NCBI GenBank assembly: GCA_037693485.1
Contig: CM075351.1
Coordinates: forward strand, 15,867,001-15,931,000
Direction: 5' to 3'
DNA from: Kitagawia praeruptora
Taxonomy: Eukaryota; Streptophyta; Magnoliopsida; Apiales; Apiaceae
Length of the DNA: 64,000 bases
Positions 12,186 to 23,940 of this stretch are shown piece after piece. Within the stretch, counting starts at the first letter, position 1. Each line of letters starts with the position of its first letter. The position numbers and the translations under genes were made by a program. Below the pieces are notes generated by a model. It was not told the origin of the DNA. It worked only from the letters and a program-made list of their open reading frames with translations, and made no database searches.

Positions 12186-15100
12186 ATCCTATCGCCAGTT
12201 TGGCTAGTATGTGTTGTGAATTGGCAGATGATTCATTTTTATGACATGCCAAATGATTTCAGTTATGGATTTGAATTATATCACAGTTGTTGATTCAGTT
12301 TCTCTATAAACTGTTATACATTTCACTTGATTTTTATGCCCCACTAATCCTGGTTTTATATCAAAATTTTTATACGCTTGCTGAGCATTTCTTTCGCTCA
12401 TACTTGCTGTTGTAAATCCTAACATTTCAGTAAGGTGGTTTGGCGAGATTTATTCGCTCACTTCAGAAAGAGAAGAGGCGTGATGCTATTTCGAAGAGGA
12501 CTTGGCTCAAGATGTCCGCATTTAGTGTAAGATCTATTTTATATAATTGAGTTCTAATATTTATTATTATTATGTATAGTCTAGTTGTCCTGGCGTACTT
12601 CTTATCGAAGTTACACCAGTGGTTTAAGATTTGATCAAAGAGAATGTTGTGAAGAATGAATGCTTTTTATTTAATGGAATTTGGATTCTTGTTTCTAGCC
12701 CTATAACCTTAAAAGATCTTGGTATGTTTGGGGTCACAGATGTTATATTTCCAGTGTTGGACAATCCCAAGTGATTGATTATTATTAAACAGATGTTTTA
12801 TTTTGAGGATTTTCGCGTGACAACCAAATCTCCTGACCCCGGATTTGGGGGGTGTCACAGTAATTATAGTTTAATCGTGTTATTTTACTAAATAAAATTG
12901 CTCATAGTGTTTAGAAAATGAGAAATTAATGTTGTCCGTGATATTTCTAGAAAAAAAGGTAATTTAATTAGAAAAAAAAAATTTGATACGTTTTAGCTGA
13001 AAAGGTAATCGGTTAATTATTAGTATTATAATATTATTATTTATTTTTTATTAAATAGAAACAGCCGTGATATAATTGGAAAAAGAGAGGTTTTAGTGAG
13101 AGAGACCGACAAATTTTAGTTAGCTAAAATATAAAAGATATTGTATTTTACAATAAAATTGAAATTATTTAGTTATTGAAAAATAGAATAGATAATATGT
13201 TTAACCTGAAAAAGGAAATTGATTAGTTAGTAGGATAAATAGTAAGGGTAAATGAGTAAAATCAACAGGTACTATACCGACCGACCAAACTTTTAATGTT
13301 TCGGCTTTTATATAATACTAGCCTAAAACCCGTGCGATGCACGATTTTTTTAATATTATATAATAAAATTTATTAATTTGATAATAATTATATAAATGTT
13401 ATCCGTGATATTTCTAGAAAATGAGAGATTTTAGTTTGAAAATATAGAAAAAGATGATAGGTTTTATTTGAAAAGGGTAATCGATTAATTGTTAGTAATT
13501 ATAAAATTATTACTTCATTTTATTAAATAGAATGTCCGTGATATGATTAGAAAAATAGAGGATTTAGTTAGAGAAAATTAAAAGGGTAATACATTTTAGG
13601 TGAAAAATGTAACTGATTAGTTTATAGTAATTATAATTTAATTATGTTATTTTCTAAATACAATTGCTGGTAATATTTTTAGAAAATGAGAAATTAATAT
13701 TGTCCGTGATATTTCTATTAAAAGAGGGATTTTAGTTAGAAAATATAGAAAAGTTGATACATTTTCGCTGAAAAAGGTACTGGGTTAATTAATAATATTA
13801 TAATGTTATTAGTTTATTTTATTAAATAGAAACACCCGTGATATAATTGGAAAAAGATAGATTTTAGTTGGAGAAAATAGAAAGGTAACATGAAGATGAC
13901 ATGATTTATGTGAAAAAGGTAATTGATTGGTTTATAGTAATTATAATTTAATTATGTTAATTTACTAAATAAAATTGCTCATAGTTTTTAGAAAATGAGA
14001 AATTAATGTTGCTCGTTATATTTATAGAAAAAAGGGAATTTTTTGAAAATATAGAAAAAATGATATATTTTAGTTGAAAAGGTAATCGGTTAATTATTAG
14101 TATTATAATATAATTTTTTTATTTTTATTAAATAGAAACGCCCGTGATATAATTTGAAAAAAGGAGGTTTTTGTAAGAGAAAAGGAAAAAGGTAACGTGT
14201 TTTGGCTAAAAAAGGTAACCGTCCACCATGATATAACTGGAAAAAAAAGATTTTAATTGAAGAAAAGAGAAAAGATAACGTGTTTTGACTGAAAAAGGTA
14301 ATTGACTAGTTAATAGTAATTATAATATAATTATGTTATTTTATTAAACAGAATTGCTCATAGTGTTTTTAAAAAGGAAAAATGATAAATGTAAAATATA
14401 TTCTAATTTACCCGAAAAAAGAAATTGTTTAATTATTGAAAAATAGAAAAGGTAATATATTTAACCTGACAATGGAAATTGATTCATAAAGGAGAAATTT
14501 TAGTCAGATAAAATATAAAAGATATTAGTAACGTGTTCTGGCTAAAAAAGGTAACTGTGCATGATATAATTGGAAAAGGAGAGATTTTAGTTAGAGAAAA
14601 GAGAAAAGATGATGTTTTTTTACTGGAAAAGGTAATTGATTAATTAATAGTAATTATAATATAATTATGTTATTTTATTAAATTTAATTACTCGTAATGT
14701 TTTTAAAAAGGAGAAATTTTAGTTAGATAAAATGTAAAAGATAATCTATTTTACCTGAAAAAGGAAATTATTTAGGTTTTGAAAAATTAAAAGGGTATGT
14801 TTAACCTTAAAAAGGAAATTGAATAATAAAGGAGAAATTTTAGTTAGATAAAATATAAAAGATATTGTATTTTACCTGAAAAAAGAAATTATTTAGTTCT
14901 TGAAAAATATAAAAGATATGTGTAATCTGAAAAATGAAATTGATTAGTTAGTAGATCTGTAATTGAGTAAGGGTAAATAAGTAAAATAAACAGGTATTTT
15001 AGTTAGATAAAATATAAAAGATATTGCATTTTACCTGAAAAAGGAAATTATTTAGTTCTTGAAAAATAGAAAAGATATGTGTAATCTGAAAAAGGAAATT

Positions 15101-15202
15101 GATTAGTTAGTAGATCTGTAATTGAGTAAGGGTAAATAAGTAAAATCAACAGGTACCGTACCGATCGACCGATCGACCAACCAAACTTATTTAGAGGGGT
15201 GT

Positions 15203-15430
15203 ATTCATTTGAGAATCTGTTGGATTTTAAAGGATTTTCAAAATCAATAGGTATTCATTTGGGATTTTAAACAATCTTTTAAAATCTGCACGTATTCAAT
15301 TCAGATTTCAAATAATCTTTCTAAATCTGTGGGTATTCAATTGAGATTTTAAAAAATCTTCTAAAATCTGTAGGTATTCAATCCAGATTTTAAACAATCA
15401 ATCAAAATCTCAATGTGTTCAAATTTCAAC
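15203..15430. repeat. TIR-like subterminal repeats of the Harbinger element
   Basis: About four to five units of 50-55 bp, each starting GTATTCA(A/T)TT and containing GATTTTAAA(C/A)AATC and AAAATCTG. They echo the terminal repeat. In related transposons such subterminal motifs bind transposase; here that is inference. Confidence 0.7.
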
Positions 15431-16179
15431 AGATTTGCTAAAGTCATGGATTTTGAAATATTTGTGGAAGATTTTATATGTAAAATTATCAACGTAAAAT
15501 TTATTCCTACTACACAATATTTTGATGGATTTGTGATTTACAACATTTCTAATCATTATTACTCTATTTTTAATAAAATATAAAATAACATTATGTGGAT
15601 CATCTTCCTTGTGGCAAAGATGTTCTCTTGTTTATTATGACAAATTGTAAGCAAAATAGTTAAGTACTTGATCAGAAATGTGCATAATGGATTCACACAT
15701 TCCTCTTTTTTCTTTCTTTTTTTCAGAGTTAGCACATGAAATTTACAGAAATATCCCAACAACTTAAATGACATAATATCACAGTCAAGCCTAACCCCAT
15801 TTAGACAATTAAGAATAAAGGGGCTATTTGGAACACAGACGAAAATAAGAATGAATGGTTTGGTTCCCATTAACCAGGCTTAAAAACATTTCTAATCATT
15901 ATTACTCTGTTTTTAGTAAATATTAAATAACATTTTTAATAAAATGTGATTTAATAAAATGTGATTTAATAAAATATTTATTACTCTATTTTTTAAAGCA
16001 ACTGTTTTAAGCACATGACTCAAATTTGTTAATTGATGCATTATCAAGGAGAAATGGACTGGAAGATCCTCAAGTAATATTTCTTTTATACTTATATTTA
16101 TTTTTTTCGCTTTATGTATAATCTTGTAAAATTTCATTTTATTACTCAAAGAAATATTTTAAAATGTTTTTATTTTCAG

Positions 16180-16462
16180 GAAAATATTATCTTGTAGATT
16201 GTGGATTTGCTAATCGTCGCCAATTTGTATCTCCTTTTCGTAAGGTACGATACCATCTAAAAGATTTTAATGGTCAAGGTCGTCACCTAAGAAATGCAAA
16301 TGAGCTATTTAATCTCCGTCATTCGTTTTTGAGAAATGTGGTCGAGAGAATTTTTGGTATCTTCAAATACAAGCAGAGTTGGTACTAGCTTGTGCTGGCC
16401 TCCATAATTTTCTTCGAAAAGAGTGTCGTTCTGATGAATTTCCAGTCGAAGTAGAAGACTAA
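16180..16462 (+). pseudogene. PIF/Harbinger transposase remnant (DDE_Tnp_4, C-terminal exon)
   Basis: A splice acceptor (TATTTTCAG at 16171-16179) precedes an exon encoding GKYYLVDCGFANR, then YHLKDF and ELFNLRHSFLRNVVER. These are the recognisable blocks around the last catalytic region of HARBI1-like nucleases. The frame is then broken near 16385. In a shifted frame it continues LACAGLHNFLR and ends at a TAA (16460-16462), the normal C-terminal block of this family. The upstream exons with the first catalytic Asp residues are missing. Identification is confident; function is certainly lost. Confidence 0.85.
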
Positions 16463-16817
16463 ATGAATAAGTATTTTTTTTATTTTGTTCTCGAATCTTT
16501 AGTTTTTTTTTTTTGAAATACTATCATTCAATATTTTAAAATTTTCGGAATGTATTCATTTTGGACTATTTATTTATATATGTTTATCTTTAATTGAGAT
16601 ATAGATATTATAAAAAAAATGAAAGAAAACAATCTCGTAGAATCTGTGAGATTTTGTAATTCTACAAAAATCCATCAAAATCAATTCATCAAAATCTATC
16701 AAAATCTGTAGGGAATAAAAATAATCTGTGTAGAGATTTTAAACAATCCATGAATTTATACATTCCATTAAAATCAATGGATTATTAACAATCCAACAGA
16801 ATCTCAATTGAATACAC

Positions 16818-18307
16818 TGATAAGTGGATTTTATATCCACTTGGAGCATTCTAAATCGGCTTAAATTGATTGTCTTGGACTCAAGTTTCTTGTAGTTTTG
16901 ATGTGTTTTGCTTAGTTGTGCAGATTTACGAGAATGTTGATTAAGGTTGACGCTTCTATCGTTTTTGGAGGATTAATTGATTAAAATTCGGATTTTCTGG
17001 GAAGGCTGCGCAGCTTACATTTTTTTGGCCATATCTGGAGTTCTGTAAGTCCGTTTTCAGCGATCTTACTGCCCACGCGAAGCTTGGGAGATTTTCTACA
17101 ACTTGGGATAGATAGCAGGTGCAGAGAATGTAGGGAATTAATTCGCGCACGTATTCTTTGTGAAGCATGGCTAGGAAATTACTATTTTGCCCTTTTCAAG
17201 TTCTAATTATATTTCGGGCAGTTTTTAGCACCTTAATTAAATTCTAATTGTAATAGAAGATATTTTCTTGCTGGGAAAGAAATATAGAGCCTATTTAAAC
17301 ACATCTAAGCATTGTAATTTGTATCATAGTTTTATTATTGTAACCAGCTGAAATCTGCAAGGGAGAAAAGGAGAGAAGGATTCAACGCTCGGTGACAAGC
17401 ACGGATCTAGATCTACTTCATCTTTTGTATACATTGGATTATAGATTTGTTTTCTCAACTCTTAGTTTTTATAATATTATTACTTCTTTCTTCCATATCT
17501 TGTTATTCATCATGTTTTCATCAAATCCCATGACGATGAACAGTTCAATTATGGGCTAATCGTTGTCATGGGATTCTAACGGAGTTATTTATGGAACTTG
17601 GTATCTTGATGCTTTAAAGATCTGTGTGTGGTGTATAATTGATATTCTCGTATGGTTATGCTTAATAGATAGATGCGTCGCAAACATCTAATTTGTTAAT
17701 CTCTTTTGAAGTGAAAGTGGATCTTGAGATTTAGAACTTGCCATGCTAGCATAGGTTCATAATTGTTATCAATATGATTCGTGGTGTGAGATGAAAATAC
17801 TTATACTGCCCTGTGTGATCTTAATGGATAACTTGTTCTTCAACCGTTATGTTTTCAAATTCTATAGATATATAGGGTCTATGCATAATTAGTGTCTATT
17901 CATCTTCTATCTCTTTTGTGGATGTATGTTTAGTTTGGTATGCGTATGCTGACAGGTAGCGTATACTTGTTTCGTGTTATCCGATCAAATATCAAAACCA
18001 TTGCACATAGTGATTAAAGGCATCAGATCTAAGGGAAGTATTTAATGAAGTTAGGATCCCATATTTATTCTCATATAAGTAATTCGATTACAATTCTCAT
18101 TAGCTAATAATTCTTAGTTTAATATTTTGCATATTAGTTTAATCTAGATAATCAAACTCCAATTTGTTAATTTTCTTAGCAGTGAATTAAAACCATACAT
18201 TGTTGCATAGGCATATTTACTGAATAGAACCATAACCAGATCTCTGTGGAACGAACTTGATTTATATTACTTGTGACTACGTGCGCTTGCGTAATTTTGG
18301 CATAACA
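16818..18307 (+). repeat. 5' LTR of the Athila element
   Basis: 1490 bp, TGATAAGTGG...GGCATAACA. It contains a 301-bp block (about 17591-17891) absent from the other LTR; outside it the two are nearly identical. Confidence 0.88.
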
Positions 18308-18313
18308 AGTTTT

Positions 18314-18331
18314 TGGCACCGCTGTCGGGGA
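18314..18331 (+). promoter_or_regulatory. Primer-binding site, tRNA-Asp type
   Basis: TGGCACCGCTGTCGGGGA resembles the complement of the tRNA-Asp 3' end. The duplicate copy at 28799 reads TGGCGCCGCTGCCGGGGA, closer to consensus, so the upstream copy carries two C/G-to-T/A changes. Confidence 0.85.
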
Positions 18332-18449
18332 TCATCGGTGTTTTTTTATTTTAGTTTATGTGCTTGTCATCAGTGGTCGTTAGCGTTCACTGACTCGGAT
18401 TTCTTACTTAGTTTGTTTGATTCGTGGTGTTTCAGGTACTTAAGTTTGT

Positions 18450-19862
18450 ATGCGAACACGATTACAAGCTCGTTTGGAAGAACTGGCGGAAGACGGCCTT
18501 ATAGTGGATAATAAAGAAGAGGAACTTGAAACTACTGTAGAGATGGGTGACGCAGCAGCAGCAGTCAAGGCTTTGAAGGACTATTCTCAGCCGAAACTCA
18601 ATGACATCCAGTCTAGCATTGTTAGGCCAGCTATTGCAGCGAACAATTTTGAGATCAAGCCGGGCACAATTCTGATGGTGCAGAATTCAGTCCAGTTTGG
18701 GGGAGCTTCTACGGAGGATCCTAACATGCATGTTAGGGACTTTATCGAAATCTGCGACACTTTCAAATGTAATGGTGTGACGGATGATGCTATCAGGTTG
18801 AGGCTTTTCCCATTCTCTCTGAGGGATAAGGCTAAGAGCTGGCTACACTCTTTGCCACCTGGTTCCATTACTACATGGGAAGATCTTGCTCAAAAGTTCC
18901 TTACTAAATTCTTCCCTATGGCGAAAACTGCAGCAATAAGGAACCAGTTAACTCAATTCCAACAATAATCTGGAGAATCTCTGTGTGAGGCTTGGGAATG
19001 CTACAAGGAGATGCTACGGAAGTGTCCTCATCATGGCATGCCTGATTGGATGGTTATTAATGGGTTCTACAATGGGTTGGGACCACAATCTAGGCCCTTT
19101 CTAGATGCAGCATCAGGAGGAGCTCTGTGGGCAAAGAGCTATGATGAAGCGTATGAACTTATAGAGATGACGACTGCTAATGAATATCAAAATCCAACCC
19201 AAAGGCTATCTCAAGGCAAGGCAGCAGGAATTTTGGAAATAGATACAGCTTCAATGATTACGGCTCAGTTAAAAGCTCTTGCTATGATGGTGGATTCTCT
19301 TGCTAATTATAGAGTTCAGCAGGTGGCTAGTGTTTATGAGTTATGTGCGGGCGCACATGAGACGAATCAGTGTGCTATCTCTTCTGAATCAGCACAGTTC
19401 GTGAGTAATTTCCAGAGACCTGCTGCGCCAGTTCCAGCCACTTATCATCATAATAATCGGAATCATCCCAATTTCAGCTGGAGCAATAATCAAAATACTC
19501 AACAATCTTATCAGCAAGCGAAGCCATTCAATCAAGGCTATCAACAGCCTTATGCTCCAAGGGCACGATATCAACCTCCTGGATTTCAGCAGCAACAGCC
19601 CCAGGCTCATATGGGGCAGTCATCTAATGATAAATTAGATGATGTGTGGATAGCGGTAAAGAACCTACAAGCTGGCCAGAAAGTCTTGGAAACCCAGATA
19701 GGACAGATTGCAAGTGACTTACTTAGTAGGCCTCGAGGAACTCTTCCTAGTGATACGGAAGCAAATCCAGGTACGAGGGACAACAAGGAGCAGGTGAAGG
19801 CTGTGACCTTGAGATCGGGAAAGGTGACATCAGATCCTAAATCAGACGATAAGGAAGATTAA
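18450..19862 (+). pseudogene. Athila gag (capsid/nucleocapsid region)
   Basis: It starts at ATG 18450 (MRTRLQARLEEL). The capsid-like retrotransposon-gag block follows (RDFIEICDTF, LRLFPFSLRDKAKSWL, ITTWEDLAQKFLTKFFP). An in-frame TAA at 18966-18968, after QFQQ, breaks it; the same frame then continues with ESLCEAWE and DWMVINGFYNGL. A Gln/Asn/Pro/Tyr-rich linker occupies about codons 325-400. The cysteine knuckle seems reduced to a single CAGAHETNQC-like stretch. Another stop at 19860-19862 separates it from the protease. In the living element this would be the N-terminal part of one polyprotein. Confidence 0.88.
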
Positions 19863-19865
19863 GAA

Positions 19866-20849
19866 GTGCAGAATCAGCAAGTCGAAAAATTTGCAGTGCC
19901 CGAAATTGAGAAATCTGATTTAGTTGCTGATGAGCTAGATGGTGAAGTAGAGAAGAGCAAGGAACCTGTTAAAGCTTCTGTGGGGCAGTCTACTCAAATC
20001 TATCCTCCTCCTCCATATCCTAGAAGACTCCAGAAGCAGAATATGGATAAGAAGTTTGCTAAGTTCTTAGAGGTGTTCAAGAAGTTGCAGATTAACATTC
20101 CTTTTGCGGAAGCTCTTGAACAGATGCCGAGCTATTCCAAGTTCATGAAGGGTATTCTTTCTCGTAAATTAAAGCTCGATGAATTAGAGACCGTTGCCTT
20201 AACGGAAGAATGTAGTGTCGTTCTACAACAGAAGTTGCCACCTAAGCTTAAAGATCCGGGAAGTTTCACCATTCCTTGTACTATTGGCAATCTTTCATTC
20301 AGCAAGTGTTTGTGTGATTTGGGAGCTAGCATCAATATCATGCCCTTGTCGGTTTACATGCAACTTGGTCTACCAGAACCAAAGCCAACTAACATCTCTT
20401 TGCAGTTGGCTGATCGATCTATCACATATCCTAGAGGCATAGTGGATGACGTTTTGGTGAAAGTTGATAAACTCATATTTCCTGCTGATTTTGTGATCTT
20501 GGATTTTGAAGAAGATAAGAAGATTCCCATAATCTTGGGAAGACCGTTCTTGGCTACAGGAAAGACTTTGATTGATGTGTAGAAAGGGGAACTCACCATG
20601 AGGGTGCAAGATCAGAATGTCACTTTTAACGTATTCAATGCAATGAAATTTCCTACAGATGAAGAAGAATGCTTGAAGGTGGATTTTGTTGATTCTGCAG
20701 TTACTATGGAGCTTGAGCAATTGTTAAAGTCTGATTCTTTGGAAAAAGTTTTAGTTGGTGACGCTGATTTTGAAGAAGAAGATATAGCCGAGCAATTACA
20801 ACAGTTAAATTCAGCTCCGTGGAGAAGGAGAGTGGACATGCCTTTTTGA
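19866..20849 (+). pseudogene. Athila aspartic protease region
   Basis: In frame with gag. The active-site motif is LCDLGASINIMP, with the Asp codon at 20316-20318; D-L-G in place of D-T/S-G is usual for Athila/Tat proteases. The flap-side block is IILGRPFLAT. TAG at 20580-20582 follows that block, where family members usually have CAG. The reading frame is lost by a one-base change in the T run near 20844-20848. The protease would cleave the gag-pol polyprotein. Confidence 0.85.
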
Positions 20850-22500
20850 ATCTCTTGGGTTAGTAGAGCTGAAAAATTCTGAGGGGCGTCTTAAACCATC
20901 TATTGAGGAAGCTCCTACACTTGAACTCAAACCACTTCCTGAGCACTTGAGGTATGCCTTTCTTGGTGATGCATCTACATTACCTATTATTATTGCTTCT
21001 AACTTGTCAGCTAGTGCGGAAGATAAGCTCTTGCGAATTTTGAGGGAGTTCAAGTCAGCAATTGGTTGGACCATAGCAGATATCAAGGGAATCAGCCCTT
21101 CTTATTGTATGCATAAAATTCTGCTAGAGGAAGGAGCTAAGCCTACTGTTGAACATCAGCGCAGACTTAATCCTATTATGAAAGAGGTGGTGAAGAAGGA
21201 AATTCTAAAGTGGTTAGATGCAGGTATTATCTATCCTATCTCAGACAGTTCTTGGGTGAGTCCGGTTCAATGTGTGCCAAAGAAAGGAGGCATGACAGTT
21301 GTTGCTAATGAGAAGAACGAGCTCATTCCTACTCGGACAGTTACGGGGTGGAGAGTTTGCATGGACTATCGGAAGCTGAACAAGGCCACGAGAAAAGACC
21401 ACTTTCCTCTTCCATTCATTGATCAGATGCTAGACAGGTTGGCAAGACACGAGTATTATTGTTTGCTTGATGGCTATTCGGGTTATAATCAGATTTGCAT
21501 TGCTCCAGAAGATCAAGAGAAGACCACATTCACATGTCCTTTTGGCACTTTTGCTTTTCGTCGAGTTTCTTTTGGACTTTGTGGTGCTCCTACTACTTTT
21601 CAAAGGTGCATGATGGCTATTTTCTCAGACATGATTGGCACGAATGTTGAGGTTTTTATGGATGACTTTTCAGTTTTTGGTACTTCATATGACGAGTGCT
21701 TGCATAATCTTGGCTTGGTATTGAAACATTGTGTGGAGACTAATTTGGTTCTTAACTGGGAGAAGTGTCACTTTATGGTGCAAGAAGGAATTATTCTTGG
21801 GCACAAGGTATCTAGTAAGGGGCTTGAAGTGGATAGGGCTAAGGTGGAGACAATTGAAAATCTTCCTCCACCTGTTTCTGTTAAGGGAATTCGCAGTTTT
21901 CTTGGTCATGCGGGATTCTATAGGCGATTCATTCAAGACTTCTCAAAAATCTCTAAGCCTTTGTGCAACCTATTGGAGAAGGATGTTCCTTTCAAATTTG
22001 ATGATGAGTGCCTTGCAGCTTTTGAGCTCTTGAAGAAGAAGCTGACTACTACACCTGTCATTACCACACCTAATTGGGAGGAACCGTTTGAGCTAATGTG
22101 TGATGCTAGTGACTATGCTGTTGGAGCTGTGCTTGGGCAAAGGAAAGACAAATTTTTTCATGTGGTTTACTATGCTAGTAAAACCCTCAATGATGCACAG
22201 CTTAACTACACCACTACAGAGAAGGAGTTGCTAGCAGTTGTCTATGCTTTCGAGAAATTCAGATCTTATTTGCTTGGTACGAAGGTGATTGTGTACACGG
22301 ATCATGCTGCTATTCGATATCTCATGTCGAAGAAGGATTCAAAGCCTAGATTGATTCACTGGGTGCTTCTTTTGCAAGAGTTTGATGTGGAAATCAAGGA
22401 TAGGAAAGGCACGGAAAATCAAGTAGCGGATCATCTCTCGCGTTTGGAGGACTACGGTAAGGATTCATATGGAAAATCTCTTATTAATGAATCTTTTCCA
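20850..22500 (+). pseudogene. Athila reverse transcriptase and RNase H region
   Basis: Open in frame from before ATG 20947 through the RNase H end, about 550 codons. Visible RT blocks: WVSPVQCVPKKGG, RVCMDYRKLNKAT, FPLPFIDQMLDRL, the substrate-binding FGTFAFRRVSFGLCGAP, and the catalytic FMDD (21655-21666) in place of the more common YVDD. The thumb/connection reads KGIRSFLGHAGFYRRFI. RNase H shows CDASDYAVGAVLGQ, TTEKELLAVVYAFEKFR and YTDHAAIRYL. This is the best preserved part of the element: no stop lies inside it. It would copy genomic RNA into cDNA; here it lacks a connected upstream frame. Confidence 0.92.
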
Positions 22501-23820
22501 GATGAGCAGCTTTTTGGAGTGCAAGATGAGGAGCCATGGTTTGCAGATTATGTGAACTATTTGGTGAGCAATGTTATTCCTCTAGATCTTTCGAGTGCTC
22601 AAAGGAAAAAGTTCCTACATGATGTGAAGTGGTACCGTTGGGATGAACCGTTTTTGTTTAGACAAGGAGCGGATCAAATGATCAGACGATGCATTCCGTA
22701 TAGTGAGACGGAGAGTGTTTTGAGGGATTGCCACTCAACTGTGTATGGTGATCATTATGGTGGAGAAAAGACAGCAGCTCGTGTGCTACAAGCAGGTTTT
22801 TATTGGCCTACCTTGTTTAAGGATGCTCATCGGTTTGTAATGAGTTATGATCGATGTCAAAGGGTTGGCAATATTTCTAGAAGGAACGAGATGCCTCTTA
22901 ACATGCTTCTTGAGGTGGAGATCTTTGATGTTTGGGGTATTGACTTCACGGGACCTTTTATTTCTTCATGCAATAATTAGTACATCTTGCTAGCTGTGGA
23001 TTACGTGTCTAAGTGGGTCGAGGTGAAGGCTTTACCGACCAATGATGCTAAGGTGGTACTGAATTTTCTTCACAAGCAAATTTTCACGTGTTTTGGAACT
23101 CCACGTGCTATAATCAGTAATGAGGGGACACACTTCTATAATCGTCAGTTTACTACGTTGATGGCGAAGTACAATGTGATGCATCGTGTGGCCACTGCTT
23201 ACCACCCTCAAACTAATGGTCAAGCGGAAGTTTCTAACAGAGAGATCAAGAGAATTCTGGAGAAAGTGGTGACTCCGTCTCGTAAGGATTGGTCATTGAA
23301 GTTGGATGAAGCTGTGTGGGCGTACAGAACTGCCTACAAGACTCCTCTAGGTATGTCTCCGTTTCAGTTGGTTTATGGTAAAGCATGTCATTTGCCTGCA
23401 GAGTTAGAACACAAGGCATATTGAGCGTTGAAGAAGTTAAATTTGGATATTAAGGCTGCGGGTGCAAAACGGTTGCTTCAATTGAATGAACTTGAGGAAT
23501 TCCGTGAGCAAGCTTACGAAAATAATAAAATGTATAAGGAGAAGGTCAAGAGGTGGCATGATAAAAGGTTGACGCCCAAGGCATTTGTACTGGGTCAACA
23601 AGTGTTGCTATTTAATTCTCGCCTCAAGCTTTTTCCGGGAAAACTCAAGTCAAGGTGGTCGGGTCCATTTATTATTAAGACGATGTTTCCTCATGGAGCT
23701 ATTGAAATTTATGAAACAACACCGGATCATACTTTCAAAGTAAATGGACAGAGGTTGAAGCATTACTATGGAGGACCGTTTGATCGCGAGAAGGTTTCCG
23801 CCATTTTGGCGTCGACATGA
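22501..23820 (+). pseudogene. Athila integrase region
   Basis: The zinc-binding N-terminal region (about 22720-22870) keeps the two His, but the first Cys of the CxxC pair reads Tyr (SYDRCQR). The core begins VWGIDFTGPF. TAG at 22978-22980 interrupts it (usual residue Gln), then AVDYVSKWVEVKA continues. The second catalytic Asp is replaced: ISNEGTHFYN where the family has D after S. The catalytic Glu is in HPQTNGQAEVSNRE. TGA at 23422-23424 replaces a Trp, after which the C-terminal part (ending at TGA 23818-23820) continues in the same frame. Lost catalytic residues and two stops make it inactive. Confidence 0.88.
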
Positions 23821-23940
23821 ATTATCGGAAGAATGTCAAGCTAATGACATTAAACGAGCGCTTCTTGGGAGGCAACCCAAGCCTTGTTGTATACATTATT
23901 ACTTCTTTCTTTCAAAAAAAAAATCAAATTTTGAGCAAAT

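Larger units (their letters stand above)
8971..12859 (+). mobile_element. Solo LTR of a Tekay/Del-type Gypsy element, 3.9 kb
   Basis: It begins TGTAACGACCCG and ends GGGGGGTGTCACA, with a perfect GTAAT duplication (8966-8970 and 12860-12864). The same sequence recurs at 35039-39112, where an initiator-Met PBS follows, proving it is an LTR. No internal region is present here, so this is a solo LTR, the usual product of LTR-LTR recombination. Very long LTRs with this PBS are typical of Tekay/Del chromoviruses (family assignment is inference, as no pol is present). A TATA box lies at 9452-9460. A 96-bp tandem duplication (units starting 11994 and 12090) is absent from the other copy; the 150-codon frame spanning it is not a gene. 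Confidence 0.88.
8278..13317 (-). mobile_element. Non-autonomous Helitron H3, split by a solo LTR
   Basis: The 3' end shows CTAG (8278-8281) and the family hairpin CCGTGCGATGCACGG just inside it. The body continues to 8970, is interrupted by a solo LTR (8971-12859), and resumes at 12860. The right side reaches the family's 5' sequence (TTCGGCTTTTATATAATA) but lacks the last bases that complement TCTATAC; it abuts the CTAG of the next Helitron directly. Without the LTR and its duplicated GTAAT, about 1.15 kb remains. No protein-coding frame. Confidence 0.8.
15194..16817 (+). mobile_element. Decayed PIF/Harbinger transposon, right tip lost
   Basis: The left terminus GAGGGGTGTATTCATTTGAG follows TTA (15191-15193), the usual target. 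The paralogous empty site near 63281 reads TTATTTAGTTC. The right terminus is the inverted equivalent, GTGTATTCAATTGAGATTC read inward from 16817, and is cut short because the Athila LTR begins at 16818. Inside is a transposase remnant (16180-16462), with several TIR-like subterminal repeats on the left. Most of the transposase, and any Myb-like companion protein of this superfamily, is gone, so the element cannot move itself. Confidence 0.8.

Noticed and set aside
11841..12293. 150-codon open frame on the plus strand
   Set aside because: It is inside the solo LTR and spans a 96-bp tandem duplication; the homologous LTR at 35039 does not keep the frame.
2344..15190. CRISPR-like or centromeric satellite array
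   Set aside because: The repeats are irregular, diverged and bounded by Helitron termini; there are no uniform spacers or constant period.
16956..17168. 70-codon minus-strand frame, repeated at 27742-27954
   Set aside because: The duplication is explained by the two Athila LTRs; not a gene family.
18257..18511. 84-codon frame across the LTR end and leader, repeated at 28742
   Set aside because: It spans the LTR/PBS junction and is only a by-product of the duplicated leader.
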